Source: Dromiciops gliroides
Lineage: Eukaryota; Chordata; Mammalia; Microbiotheria; Microbiotheriidae
NCBI RefSeq assembly: GCF_019393635.1
Contig: NC_057861.1
Location: forward strand, 80,917,327 to 80,981,326
Length of the DNA: 64,000 bases
Direction: 5' to 3'
Below, piece after piece: positions 45,069 through 57,479 of this stretch. A model generated the notes under the pieces. That model had not been told where the DNA came from. It ran no database searches and saw only the letters and a list, made by a program, of their open reading frames with translations. Position numbers and translations under genes: made by a program. Numbering within the stretch: position 1 is the first letter of the stretch; each line of letters starts with the position of its first letter.

Positions 45069-45149
45069 CTTATTGATTGGTCAATCCTATTTGAACCTAT
45101 GTTTTTCAGTATAAGTCCCTGTAAGTTTGAACTTTGGGAGGTATCAATT

Positions 45150-45780
45150 CTGTTCTACTTCATGTGTGGACTCATGATGAGTGGAAAAGGCATTGATTTT
45201 GGTGTTAGAGGCCCTGGGCTCAGCTCTTGGCTCCACACCCTCGAGTGGTGTGCTCTTGGGCAAGTTTCATAAAAGCTCTGGGCCTCAGTTTCCTTCTCTG
45301 TAAGGTGGGGTGTGGTGTAGACCCAATCAACAATTCTTAACGGTTCTTGGTGTGCTGAGATCCTTTGCAGGACAGTGTTTTTAAATGCATGCGATAAAAT
45401 ACCTAAGATTACAAGGGAAGACAGTTATTTTGAAATCAAGTTGTCAAAATAATTTTTTAAAATAGAAGCCTAAGTTCACAGTCCCCAGGTTAGGAAGCAT
45501 TGGTAGATAATCTTTAAAAGCCCTTCCAGTTCTGCGTCACCATGGTGTTACATGTCTATATCTGCCTAGAAATGTTGTCACTTTAGTGTCTCTACCTTAA
45601 GTTGTTCCTATCTTCACTGCCTGTCAGAGGACCCAAGTTCAAATCCTATCTGACACCTACTTTCCATATGACCTTGGGCTTGTCATTAATACCCCACCCC
45701 TGGTCTCAGTTTATTCATCTGTAAAATGGAGAGAGTAGGCTAGAGGTTTCTTCTAGCTCTGATCTTTGACCCTGTGAAAC
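45150..45780 (+). repeat. Two diverged MIR-like relics
   Basis: Pieces at 45180-45320 and 45620-45770 keep GGCCTCAGTTTCCTTCTCTG and TCTCAGTTTATTCATCTGTA. Confidence 0.5.
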
Positions 45781-45841
45781 TACAGACTGAGAAGTCAGTC
45801 CCTGGTGAAGGATAAAGGGTTTTTTTTGAGGGGTGGGGTGG

Positions 45842-45978
45842 GACTGGGGCAATGAAGGTTAAGTGACTTGCCCAGGGTCACACAGCTAATAAGTGTCAAG
45901 TGTCTGAAGCTGGATTTGAACTCAGGTCCTCCTGAATCCAGGGCCAGTGCTTTATCCACTGTGCCATCCAGCTGCCCC
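45842..45978 (-). mobile_element. tRNA-derived SINE
   Basis: Body GGGGCAATGAAGGTTAAGTG to CATCCAGCTGCCCC. Confidence 0.88.
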
Positions 45979-46235
45979 GAGAGAGGTTTTTTCCAGAAAT
46001 TTCCCTGCTATCTGCCTTCTGAAAATTCAGAGACTGGGGTTGGGGAGGGGGAATTAGGAGTGAGATAACATCCTGCTCATTGTGAAGTTCCTCATTGTAA
46101 AAGATGGCGATCTGTGAGGTAGAGAAAAGAAACATTTTAACCCTATAAGTCTCCCTTCTTGTGAATGGCTGTTAATAGAAAAGTAGTCGGAGACAGTGAC
46201 CCTGTCCTACAGAATCTTCCACTGGTGGGTATAAT

Positions 46236-46316
46236 GTATGCATGCACACACACGCACTCATGCACACATACACACACGCACACACACGCACACACACACG
46301 CACACACAGACACACA

Positions 46317-46352
<36 letters not shown>
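46236..46352. repeat. (CA)n microsatellite
   Basis: CA/CGCA/CAGA repeats for about 115 bp. Confidence 0.95.
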
Positions 46353-46353
<1 letters not shown>

Positions 46354-46382
46354 CAACTCTTTCTTCCTCATTACTAAGCTTG

Positions 46383-46622
46383 TCAGCTAGGTGGCACAGA
46401 GGAGAGAGGGATATATTGGGAATCATTAAGACCTGAATTCAAATTCAGCTTCTGATACTTAATAGCTGTATGATTCTGGGAAAGTTACTTAATTTCTCTG
46501 TGCCTCAGTTTCTTCATCTTCACACTGGAGATAACAATACTACCTACCTCCCAAGGTTGTTGTGAGGATCAAAGGAGATGATATCTGTAAAGCACTTTAC
46601 AAACCTTAAAGCATCATAGAAA

Positions 46623-46659
<37 letters not shown>

Positions 46660-46662
46660 TTA
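46383..46662 (+). repeat. MIR-like SINE with (ATT)n end
   Basis: CAGCTAGGTGGCACAGAGG, CTCAGTTTCTTCATCTTCAC, GTTGTTGTGAGGATCAAAGG, then about 12 ATT units. Confidence 0.75.
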
Positions 46663-46787
46663 GTTGGGCAGGACAAAGAGATTAAGAGGAAATGCCCAGA
46701 CCTGGGACAGAAATATCCTAAACTGTTCTGCTGAGTAGGACTCTTTTAAAATACAGACTAGACTGTTTATCTCTAACCCAGATCATC

Positions 46788-47104
46788 AAATGAGAGAGAC
46801 AGAGACAGAGACACAGAGAAATAGAGACAGACAAAGATAGAGATAGAGAAAGAAGAGAAACACAGAGACAGAGAGAGGAGATAGAGAGACAAAGAAAGAG
46901 AAAGAGTGAGAGAAACAGAGACAATGGAAGAGAGATGGAAAAAGACAGAGATAAAAAAAAGAGAGAGACAGAAAGACACAAAGACAGAGAGAAGAGACAG
47001 GGATAGAAAGGCAGAGAGACAAAGAAAGAAAATATGAAATAGAGACACAGAGACAGAGAGACAGATAGAAAAAGAGAAAACGGAGAGAGAGAGAGAGAGA
47101 GAGA
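46788..47104. repeat. Imperfect (GA/GACA)n tract
   Basis: GAGACAGA-type repeats of about 315 bp; ORFs in it are artefacts. Confidence 0.92.
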
Positions 47105-48248
47105 ATTTTCACCACTTTTGATTATGAGATTGGGGGTGGTGTGTGAAGTGTGGAGGGGTATTGACAAATAAGAGTCTTCTCATGTATGTTGCACTTCCTC
47201 TCAACAACTGTTTTTATAAACTAGAAGGGATGTTTTCTATGTCTTCGTGAGCCCTTGTGTCTCCACCACTGGAACTGGTACGAGCCCACACTTAAAAGGA
47301 CCTAAACTACATACCTCACCCACGTATTCTGAGGATGAAAGACAAAGAGGGCTTTGAAAATGGTAACGTTCTCTAAAAAAAAAAAAAAAATTTGAATTCA
47401 CGTGAAGTTTTGTGGTTTGTAAAATACATTCTGCAGAACAAGCCTGCAAGGCTGATGGCCTGGGAATTCTTAATATTTTCATTTTTTAAAATAACAAAAC
47501 AACAATTCAGTGAGCCAAATGTATTCATTCAAAAAATAAGGGGAGAGATGGTCTGTAAAGGCTCCGCTGGCTCCAAAGACCCCTGGTTCTAGAGTTCTTT
47601 GATTCGTCCAAGGTCATACAGCTGGTAAAAGTCAGAGCTCGGCAATCAACTTTAGCAAAGCCTGTTATCACAGTTATAACTCAAAAAGTACAGGGGGCTG
47701 ACTCATGACTCTTCTCCTTGATTACTCCTACTCAAGTGATTCCAATCGATTCATGAGATCACTTCTAAAATTCTTTTGTCTTTTGACCTTTAGCAGAGTC
47801 CTACTCCAAACCTTTCCTCCTGGCTCTGAGGTGACCTTGTTAGAGGATCTACCAGTTTAGGACTATCAATAGCCTGAGCATCCATCTCCTGAGTACCCTC
47901 CCACATCGGGCACAGAAATGGAGTGGACTAGGCTGTGACATCACCATAGAATTGGTTGAATGAATGCTTTTTGCCACAGCCTAAGGAAGAATACCTTCAA
48001 AAGTGGGAGTTGGGACCTGTGTGCCAAAGAAATCATGGATCCTAGAAGTATGAAAATATTGTTTTTTGACCTTTTGGCATTTTGTCCTAGAAAGATGCCA
48101 AAAGATAACATTGATAGGGTAGAACCAAATGGAAAGATAAATAGGGGGAATGTTTGCATGCCCAGACCTCAGAGCCATTACCTGCTGGTACAATTTTGCC
48201 TGATTGTTCCTGGCTGAAGTGAGTCTTATTTCTTCATCATTTCACAAG
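47105..48248. other. Unassigned sequence upstream of gene C
   Basis: Probably holds the gene C promoter and any 5' UTR exon; no TATA/CpG signature could be assigned. Short ORFs at 47941-48217 show no recognised domain. Confidence 0.35.
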
Positions 48249-48308
48249 CCCATTGCTGACTCCCGAAGACTCAAGCCCTACCGGGTGACCTGAGAAGACC
48301 AAGCTCAG

Positions 48309-51300
48309 ATGGCATCTTACCTGATTTTCTTGTTGGCCCTCCTGTATTTTGACCAAGGTGAGATTTCCTGAAGTTTCTTACTGAGAAATGAATTTTTCTG
48401 AGATTGTGTAGAAAGCAATTTTGATGACTAGAAAATCCCACTAATGTCTCTCTGAGCAGCTGAGTTCCATCGGACGAGTGGATTTGTGCTTTGTTTCCTC
48501 AGGATGCCTGTAACAGCTATGGGAAAGGGTGGTATTTAAGAGTGTTATTTAATGAGGGTGAGCCCATCTCCTCTCGAGGAAGCCCATCCTGCTTTTTGCA
48601 TACAATGACATCAATTCCACCAACTCCTTTATTTTCAAAGTGGAGGTACAGTGGGGTAGAATGCCGAGCCTGGGGTCAGAAAAATCTGGATTCAGATGTG
48701 GCCTCAGAGGCCAGCTGTGTGACCACAGGGCAAGACCCCTGAATGCTTCCTAAAATGGGGCTAACAATGGCACCTACCTCTCAGGTTTGTTGTGAGGATC
48801 AAAGGACATATTTTTTGTAAAGTTCCTTAGCACGTAGGAAGGACTATAGAAATGTTAGCTATTGGCTGTTATTAGTAGATGTATGTTCTTTTCCCCGCCT
48901 ACTACTCTTCCAGGAGAACAAGGAATCCATCCTTCAATTTCATTATATTTTCTGATTTCATTTGTAAAAATGCCCAGAATGGCAGATATGGTTCAGTTCC
49001 TACAGTTGTCTGTGGTCTCACTCACCTACAAATAGGTTCTCACGTCGAAATCACTAACAGTTAATGTTGGTAAATTATCTAAAACCTCTGGGACGCTTGG
49101 TACCCTCCATCCCACTTTGCCACCATCCCTACAGAAGCAGAAAGATGATAAACAGGACCTGGGACAATTTTGTACTTTTTCTTTGTTTGTTTGATTTATG
49201 GCTAAGGAATTTTGTCATAAGGTTGTAGACCTGAAGCTGGGAGAGACCTCAGAGGTCGCCTACTCCAGCACTCCCATATTACAGGTGAGAAAACTGAGTC
49301 CCAGGGAAGTTAAATTAATCAAGTTAAAAATAGTAAGCATTGGAGGACGGGTGTGTTTTGACTCCAAACCCTTGTTCTTTTCATTGTACCAGACCAGTCA
49401 ACCCAATGGTGATGAGACTCTCTATCTTTAGCTGGACCCGCACTTGGGCTCTGGACTCCAAACCTTTCTGGCTTGATATTTATTACCTATTGGAGATTGT
49501 GTTCTGTTGGCATAGTCTTTAAGATCTCAGGGGCACTTTTCTTCCATCTGTAAAGAAGCATCTGAATAATGAAGGAAACGGGCTGTTATTATTCAACAAA
49601 TATTTGTGGAATGATTGAATAAGCAGGAAAGAAAAACTGTAAAAATGCAGCAAGGAGGCCCACGTACTTTAAAAGGCTTCAAAGAGGGATCCTTTGCTTT
49701 TGGTTGTTTCAAGGACCCCTTTGGTAGCTTGGAAAAGCCTACGGCCCCCTTGCAGAAGAACGCTTTTAAATGTGTAAAAGAAAACATATAGGATTGCTAA
49801 GGAAACCACTCAGACTTAAAGCAAGATGTAAAAATTATCCATCAATATTCATGGACCCCCCTAAAATCTATCCACAGACCCCTTGAGTTAAGTACTCTTG
49901 CTTTAAAGACTGGTAGGAGGAGTCCTGCATTTGGAATCAGAGAATCTAAGCTTGAATCATAGACCCATTTCTACAGAACTTTAAGGTCTACAAAGTGTTT
50001 TTCCAGAGAACAACCACGTGAAGGTGGTTGGTCATGTTATTATTCAGAATCGGGGTCAAAGAACTTCATAGCCAGCATCTGAGGCCTAACAGGATGATTC
50101 CTAGGAGAAATGCTGGTTACTTCTTGTAGCTTTTCCTCGTAAGATTCCAAGAAGGAATTTCAAATCTAATGGTGATTCTGGTTTTGTTTTTGTTTTTCAT
50201 TTCAATTTTTCAGGTTTTTTAGAGCCTGGGTCTTTCTTGCTTGCTTGGGTTGGAAGTTCAGGAGTCACTCACAGGGCCGATCTCACTGCTGATGAGCATG
50301 GAAGCTTTGACCTCCTCTGTTCCTAACTTGAACCAGTTCATCCCTCCTTAGGTCATATTGATGTTGGATTTAATGTGTACACCCAATCACCTTTAGTCCA
50401 ACTGTGGCTCAGAATTCCTGAACCTGAGCTCTCCACCAACCTGTCTTTCTGGTGGTGATTACAGACGTGCACCAACATGTGTGGCTGCTCCTGTTTAGGG
50501 CCTCTGGGAGATCTTCCAGGGCTCATAGGATTCATTAGGGGTCCAGAGGGATCTAAAAACCCCTACTTTAAAGCCTGAACCACCTAGCTAATCAATTAAA
50601 AATTTCTCTTCCTGTCCATGGGAAAGGACAGTGGCTGAGTCTAGACAAATCAGGGGATCAGAGAAACTGAGTGAGTATACAGATGAAGCACAAAGGTCAT
50701 GTTCCCTTCTAAATATCCAGTTGATTAAGGTCAAAATTTTAGGTGTTTTTTTTTTATTTGGGGGGAAGGGGATGCAAGGAGTGGTTGGAATCTTTCTTTG
50801 GTCCTCTCCTTTCTGGTGTCATAGTCAGATAAGTTCATAGAATTATGAACCTGGAAGAAATCTCAGAGATAACACAGTCATGCCTCCTTGTGTTACAGAA
50901 AAGGAAACTGAGGCCCAGAGACAGGAAGCAACTTACCAAATAGCTGGATGGGGGGGATGGGGTGCAATAGAACCCAGGCCTTTTACTTCACTGCCCAAAG
51001 TTCTTTCCATATCATCTATACAATTACCTACTCTGTTTGGTTGTTGTTGAGTTGTTTCACTCGTGTTTGACTCTTCATGACCTTATTTGGGGTTTTCTTG
51101 GCAAAGATACTAGCTTGCCGCTTCCTTCTCCAGCTCATTTTACAGATGAGGAAACTGACGCAAATAGGGAGAAATGACTTGCCCAGGGTCACACAGCTAC
51201 TAAGTATCTGAGGCTGGATTTGAACTTAAGTACTCCTGATTCACAGGCCCATGCTCTACCCATTGTGCCAGATAGCTGCCCTTTATTACATTCTCTAGAA

Positions 51301-52920
51301 GAGGCCAAAAAAGATGAAAACCTTCCATTCATGGTGAATTGTACTGGTGTTTCTTTAGTTAAACTACAACTATTGAAATATTTATCATCTATATGTTCCC
51401 AGCCCTACCCCATTATCACTAATTCTTTAGCTATTGTGGATTAACAATGGTTTTCTTTATCAAGATTTTTCTTTCTCCTGGCAGCTGAGATGCCTTCCAC
51501 ACAGTCCTTCCTAGCCTTTAGAAGCCAATTCAGGGGGCAGCTAGCTAGGTAGCGCAGTAGATAAAGCACCGGCCCTGGATTCAGGAGGACCTGAATTCAA
51601 ATCTGGCCTCAGACACTTGACACGTACTAGCTGTGTGACCCTGGGCAAGTCACTTAACCCCAATTGCCTCACCCCCCCCCAAAAAAAAGAAGCCAATTCC
51701 AAGGCTTGGGGACTGCTCACTGAGGATGCCATAGAGGGGGTTATTGTTCAGACATAGGTTGGCCTGGAGGCAGCCTCTGAAGATCTTTGATTCTGCGACA
51801 CTGGGCCAGGCACTGGGAGAGACATAAAGCTTAAACTGGATGGTGTCTCCATGCCAGAAGACGCATCACTCTAAGAAGTGATACACGAATGCAAATATGC
51901 CCAACACTACACAACAATACACAATATGCTCATCAGAGAGGGAGACATAAAGCAAAATGCCTCGTGAGCTTTTCTGATGAAGAGAGCAGGAGGGGGTTGG
52001 GGAAAGGCATTCTGGTAGAGGAGGAGGCATTGAAGTTGGCCCTTAAAAGTGGGGCTGAAGTTCAGCAAGCACCCAGGAGTGGGAGGGATGGCATTCTTGG
52101 CACAGGGAAGAGCAGGAGCAAAGATCCAGAGTACAGAAAGCGCAGACCGGGTTTGGCTGGAGACCTCGTAGAGTCATTAAGAACGAAGTTTTTGGAGTAA
52201 GAGCAAACAAAGTCGGGGCTAACAGAACCACTTGGCTCAGTCCAGACTTGTTGTAGCACAGACTTCATCCGGAATCACTGCCAGCTTCTATGTAGACAGT
52301 GTTATATCCATTTCTTGGTGCCATGTGTTGGGAAGGAAGCTGACCAGTGACAGCATATTCAGAAGAGGGTGGTCAGAATGGGGAGGGTCCTGGACACTTT
52401 ACCCCACCGCAGGGAAGGACTTTATCTCTATTTGGAGCAGGGAGCAAAGCTCTGGCCTAGACATCGGCTCACAAGCATCCCGATTCTAGCCATGTGATCC
52501 CACGCAAGTTGTTCCTGGTCTATGAACCTTATTTTCCTGCTCTGTAAAATGGACGTAACCCCACTAACTCTGCTTTCCTCATTAGGTTGCTGTGAGGAAA
52601 GAATTACATAGACCACAAAGGGCTTGAGAAATAGGGGCTTTTTTTCTGTCCTTGTTCCTTTCTGGGGAGAGCTCTAAAAAAGTCTTTCTGGGTTTTGGAA
52701 TCAGAGAATGTTAGTGGTCCTAGGGACCATACAGGTCATCTCACCCAATGCAGAAATTCCTGACAAGTAGCTAAAACCTCTGCTAGGATCCTTCCAGGGA
52801 CAAGGGGCTCCCTACTGACTTAGATCATCCATTTGATTTCTCTGTAAGAAATTAATTGGGAGGAGGTGGGGAAGAGGAAGGAAGAGAAAGAGAAAGAGAG
52901 GGAGGAAGAGAGAGAGGTAA

Positions 52921-53003
<83 letters not shown>

Positions 53004-55478
53004 GAAAGGAGAGGAGGGCATTTAAACTTGAAGGCTGGATGAGCCTCTCTAAGAGCAAAGATTCATTTGCTTCTTTGTTTCTGTCTCCAGCATTAGGCCC
53101 AGGGCCTTGTACCCAGAAGTACTTCATAAATGTGTTGAACTGGAATGGTGTTTGCCATTGGGTAACTTCCATCCTCCCAGTTCCACCCTCGGAGGCTGAG
53201 CAAAGTCTAAACCTTCTTCCCAATGTCTATGATTTAGATGTTGGATTCCAGCTCTCCCCATCCCTACCCAAAGTCCTTTCTACTTCAGGCTAAGCAAGCC
53301 TAGAGCCCTCAGGGGACTGTTGTTAAGCATGCTCTCTGGTCATCCTGGTCACCTTGGTCTCCTTGGTCATCCTTCTTTTGGAGTCCTGTTTGGCGGTGTC
53401 CTTCCTACAATGCTATATCCACAGAGCACAAGTGGTCAGGTGTTTAGAAGCAACTCCAAGTCTCCTTTCTGCTGGGATGGTATAAGGACAAGGGGCTACA
53501 ATCTCTTCTCCCATTTGTCCTCTTGCTTGGGGTCTGGGGAGCAGCCCTTCTTGGGCTCTGTCTGCAGAGGGCACAATGGGGTTACTCCAAACCCAGGCCC
53601 TGACTCACCTCTTTTTTTCTGGCCCTTCCCTTCCTTGGCATGTGAAAATGAAGAGATCATCAAGGCCTCACTCAGGAGCACCATATCTGGAGTGCTGATC
53701 TTCCCATAGCCTATAAAACTTTTCACATCATGGGCGGGAAAGTCCCACACAGGTCTGGGCAGCTCCATTCAGGTTGGGTACCAGAAATGGACCTGGGGCC
53801 TAGTACAGGGATTGCTCAAACATCCTGGTAGTATGGCTGGCATAGTGGACAGAGGCCTGGTAGATCTCTGGCAGGAGAATTCTCTTTACCAATGGGATCT
53901 TGACTCTAGTCCCTTTCCTTGTCCTTCAACCCATTGCTCTTTATTTTGGGATCAAGAAGAATAAATCCAAGAGGCAGATAGATGGTGCGATGGATAGAGC
54001 ACCAGCCCTGGAGTCAGGAGGACCTCAGTTCAAATCTGGCCTACACTTTTACTAGCTACATGACCCTGCGCAAGTCACTTAACCCCAATTGCCTAAAAAG
54101 AGGAAGAAATATACTCCATTTTCCACAGAACAGCCCTTCAGAGATTTAAAGACAGAAATCATGTCTTTCACCTACTAAATCTTTTCTCCAGACTAAATAC
54201 TCCCACTTCTTTCAACTAATATTTGAATAGTGTGATCTCCAGTTCTCTCACACTCTGATCACCTTCCTCCATCTCATCAGAGGTGCTTCTAAAATGTGGC
54301 ATCAAGATAGGCAATGGGGATGTCATTGGGAGAAGGTACTCCCAGCTGAGGAACTCTCTCCCCCAATGCAGGTTGCCTTTCTCTGAAACATAAGAGTCTT
54401 ACAGAATTTCTCTGCACAGTGAAAGGCCTTTAAGGGACTTGTGCAGGGGCGTGGAGCCAGTATATGTGATAGGCAGGAATTCAATCCATTACTTCCTAGT
54501 TTGATAGACTAAGTTCTATCCACTACATGAAACTGCCTCTCGTTGAGCTGAGAACTGAGCACTGTGCCCCCGATGTGGTCTCATGAGGGTCCAACATTTA
54601 ACCTTCCTCAGCATCATTCCTTGAACCTATAAGTGACAAAATTGGACTAGGGAATCCCCACACTTCCTTTCAGCTTGAACCTTCAACATTCTATGGTCTT
54701 TTCCAGCTCTGGTATACTGTGTTTTACATTTCATTTTTTTAAATTCCCTCCTACCTCTAATATTTCAGGTTCTAAGGTCCCTTCCAAGGCTGATTGTAGC
54801 CCTAACATTCTATTTTCACTCAGTCAACCAAAAAGCATTTATTTTTGTTTAATCGGTTTTCAGTCAAGTTTGACTCTTCATGACCTTACTTGGGGTTTTC
54901 TTGGCAAAGATACTAGTTTGCCACTGCCTTCTCCAGCTCATTTTATGGATGAGGAAACTGAGGTAAACAGGGTAAAGTGACTTTCTCGGGGTCATATGGT
55001 AAGTATCTGAGACTGGATTTGAACTCAAGAAAATGAGTCTTCCTGACTCCAGGCCTGGCACTCTATTTACTGCATCATCTAGCTGTCCCAAGCATTTATT
55101 AAATACTTACTACATGACAGGCATTGTACTAAGGGTAAGAGAAGAGAATAATCATTTATTAAGTACCTACTATGTGCCAGGCACTCTGCTAAGTACTTTT
55201 AAAATATTTTCTGATTTGATCTTCACAATAATACTGGGAGATGATACTACTATCACCACCACCACTAGTAGTACTACTACCTAACATTTATATTGCTTAC
55301 TATGTGGCCAGTGAATTGAAGAGGGCAGCTATTCAGTCTGGTTTGGTTCTTCCCACAGGAAATACTCTGCAGTGTTATACTTGTTTGGGGGAAAGCTGCC
55401 TTGGAAAAAATCAAAGCCCCACCAACTGTTCACCCTCTGATGCCTACTGTGAGACCATCAAGATAATTGCTCGGCTTG
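48309..55478 (+). CDS. Gene C: Ly6/uPAR domain protein, 5' part (exons 1 and 2)
   Basis: Exon 1 (48309-48357) has an ATG in good context (CTCAGATGG) and encodes MASYLIFLLALLYFDQ, a short strongly hydrophobic signal peptide, ending in donor CAAG/GTGAGA. Exon 2 (55359-55478) follows acceptor TTCTTCCCACAG, ends at donor CTTG/GTAAGT, and is phase 1 on both sides. It encodes LQCYTC, then C30, C40 and C47: the five cysteines of the first LU half with classical Ly6 spacing. Exon 1 encodes only the signal peptide, the usual Ly6 design and unlike gene A. The third exon (second LU half and GPI signal) was not seen from 55479 to 64000 and may lie further downstream. A 5' UTR acceptor candidate ends at 48248. 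The LQCYTC start looks more like classical Ly6 members than GML/LY6K; orthology is not assigned. Confidence 0.8.
48640..48865 (+). repeat. MIR-like SINE relic in gene C intron 1
   Basis: TGGCCTCAGAGGCCAGCTGT, GGCACCTACCTCTCAGG, TTGTTGTGAGGATCAAAGGA. Confidence 0.65.
48866..50160. other. Gene C intron 1, unassigned
   Basis: Old MIR-like scraps near 49220-49330; otherwise nothing recognised. Confidence 0.35.
50215..50490 (-). pseudogene. 7SL (SRP) RNA pseudogene, nearly full length
   Basis: Read on the minus strand, the order of 7SL RNA is kept: 5' domain with a GTGCACGTCTGTAATC-like segment, TTCAGGAATTCTGAGC, GATTGGGTGT, CATCAATATG, CTAAGGAGGGATGAACTGG, then GAGGTCAAA, ATGCTCATCAGCAGTGAGAT, CCTGTGAGTGACTCC and GACCCAGGCTCT, followed by an A-rich tail. 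The middle segment between the CATCAATATG and CTAAGGAGG parts is shortened. Many substitutions (for example ATCGGGTGTCC changed) indicate a retropseudogene and not an active SRP RNA gene. Confidence 0.75.
50500..51030. other. Gene C intron 1, unassigned
   Basis: A THER/MIR-like piece lies at 50835-50960 (GTGTTACAGAAAAGGAAACT, GAGGCCCAGAGACAGG). Confidence 0.4.
51033..51282 (-). mobile_element. Longer marsupial SINE (MAR1-like)
   Basis: GTTTGACTCTTCATGACCTT, TTTACAGATGAGGAAACTGA, CTTGCCCAGGGTCACACAGC and a diverged head. Confidence 0.88.
51534..51688 (+). mobile_element. tRNA-derived SINE
   Basis: Complete copy with a 4-bp head duplication (GCTAGCTAGG). TSD AGAAGCCAATTC on both sides. Confidence 0.92.
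51700..52855. other. Gene C intron 1, unassigned
   Basis: MIR-like scraps near 52480-52640; no LU exon found. Confidence 0.35.
52860..53012. repeat. (GA)n microsatellite
   Basis: Purine run with about 40 perfect GA units. Confidence 0.95.
53150..53960. other. Gene C intron 1, unassigned
   Basis: Open frames at 53320-53709 on both strands show no recognised motif and overlap each other. Confidence 0.35.
53970..54103 (+). mobile_element. tRNA-derived SINE, diverged
   Basis: GAGGCAGATAGATGGTGCGA head through CACTTAACCCCAATTGCCTA. Confidence 0.82.
54670..54830 (-). repeat. Degenerate ~35-bp unit array
   Basis: Units such as CATTCTATGGTCTTTTCCAG and TTCTAAGGTCCCTTCCAAGG, same family as 26545 and 33576. 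Confidence 0.5.
54848..55092 (-). mobile_element. Longer marsupial SINE (MAR1-like)
   Basis: GTTTGACTCTTCATGACCTT, TTTATGGATGAGGAAACTGA, GGGTCATATGGTAAGTATCT, CTGCATCATCTAGCTGTCCC. Confidence 0.85.
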
Positions 55479-56221
55479 GTAAGTTTCTGCCATGAATGAG
55501 GATCAACCTGACTGGAAGAGGAATAAAAGCTCCCATTTCTGTAGAGCTTTAATATTTACAAAGGGTTTCCCTCAAAACATTCCAGTGAGGCAGGTAATGA
55601 GGATTATTGAACATGTTTTATAGAGGAGACAAATGAGGTTCAGTGATGGCAAATGAGGTGCCCAGGGTCACACAGCTAATAAGAGGAAAGGATGGAATTT
55701 CAGCCTTGACTTTCTGATTATTAATCTCTCGACCTTTCCACTGGGGTGACCCATAAACATGATATACATAAGACAATGAATGGGCATTTACTAACTACCA
55801 AACGTGTACCTATCTTTGTGCCAAGCGTGTGGGGGAGGGTGGAGAGTAAAGGAGAGCATAGCCTCTGACCTTCCAGTTGAGGAAACATGACTCAAACAGG
55901 TACAATGTAGAGCCACTGAAGATGGCTTTAAGGAAATTCTAGGTGTTCAGAGGAGGAAGCATTCATAAGAATGCTGAATGGAGAGGCACATTGCTTGGGT
56001 GCAGAGCCCTACTCTTCTGCTTACTACCTTTGTGACCTTGGGAAAGGCGCTTCACTCCCTTCAGGCCTCAGTTTCCTTATCTGTAAAATGAGAGGGGTAG
56101 ACCTGGTGACCCTGAAGATCTAGTTTACCTCTAGGGTTGATGGTCCTAGGATCCTAAGATAGAAAACATTTCATAGAGGAGCTGAGCCACTAAGGATAGA
56201 TAGGTAGTAGTTGGGTAGGTA

Positions 56222-56234
56222 AGTGGATAGGGAG

Positions 56235-56312
<78 letters not shown>

Positions 56313-56660
56313 GTGGATAGATAGGTAGAAAGCTAGGCAGATAGATAAATAGATGGATGACTGAATAGAGAGATGGATAAATAGAAAGATATAAATGATA
56401 GAGAGATGGATAAATAGATATAAATGATAGAGAGATGGATAGAGAGATAGATGGGTCAAAAGATTAATAGATGGATAACTGGATGGATAGCTAAATAGAT
56501 AGACAGATAGACAGAAGGATGGATAGACAGACGGAAGGATGGATGGACAGGATAAATGGATGATCAAAGATGATAGATAGGTAGATAGATGATAGAGAGG
56601 GAGATAGAAGGATGGATAGATAAGACAGACAGATAATTGAAGATGATAGGGAGAGAGATA
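56222..56660. repeat. (GATA)/(GA) microsatellite region
   Basis: GATA and GATG units around a (GA)n core at 56255-56310; the long minus ORF of I/Y/L/S is an artefact. Confidence 0.93.
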
Positions 56661-56839
56661 GATAAAATATGGTATTATATATACCTTATATAAGGTATAT
56701 ATATATCTTATACCTATATATAGTATGTATATATAATATATGCATGCATTTATATATGCATTACACATACACATATAGATGAGTAGATAGGTAGATAGAT
56801 GGGTAGATGGATTACCAAATAGATAGATAGACATAAAGA

Positions 56840-56905
56840 AAGATATATAACTAGCTCTGTGACCTTGGGCAAGTCACTTAACCCTCATTGCCCCACAAAA
56901 AAAAA
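56840..56905 (+). mobile_element. tRNA-derived SINE tail fragment
   Basis: CTAGCTCTGTGACCTTGGGC to ATTGCCCCACAAAAAA only. Confidence 0.75.
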
Positions 56906-57249
56906 GAAAGATAGATAAAAGAGAGACAGAGTGAGTGAGTGAGTGAGTGAGTGAGAAAATGAGTGAGCAAGTATTTACTAAGTCATTACTATGTTTCAGG
57001 CACTGTGCTAAATACTGGGAATGCAAATAAAAGTATGCAAGCAAATTCCCACCCTCAAGGAGCTTATATTCTAATCTAACATCATTATATTAGAATGAGG
57101 GGGAGGCAAAGAGAAGACACATAAAGAGGAGCTGGAAAAGGGGTGTGTATATAGTGGGGGAGGGAGATGAAGATGATGATTGGAGTGGAGGTAGCATGGC
57201 ATGGAAGTCACTGGGAATATCAACATTTTCCTTCAAGAACTAACTGCTT

Positions 57250-57395
57250 GGGGCAGCTAGGTGGCACAGTGGATAGAGCACCAGCCCTGGAGTCAGGAGT
57301 ACCTGAGTTCAAATCCGGCCTCAGACACTTAACACTTACTAGCTGTGTGACCCTGGGCAAGTCACTTAACCCCAATTGTCTCACTAAAAAAAAAA
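57250..57395 (+). mobile_element. tRNA-derived SINE
   Basis: Complete copy; TSD AAGAACTAACTGCTT at 57235 and 57396. Confidence 0.93.
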
Positions 57396-57479
57396 AAGAA
57401 CTAACTGCTTTCTGTTCTATAAGCATGTATCTGTCTGGACACAGACTGGAGTATTACCTTTAGTGCTTCCCCTTGTCCT

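Noticed and set aside
56190-56834. 214-codon minus ORF rich in I/Y/L/S
   Set aside because: Product of GATA/GA repeats; no domain.
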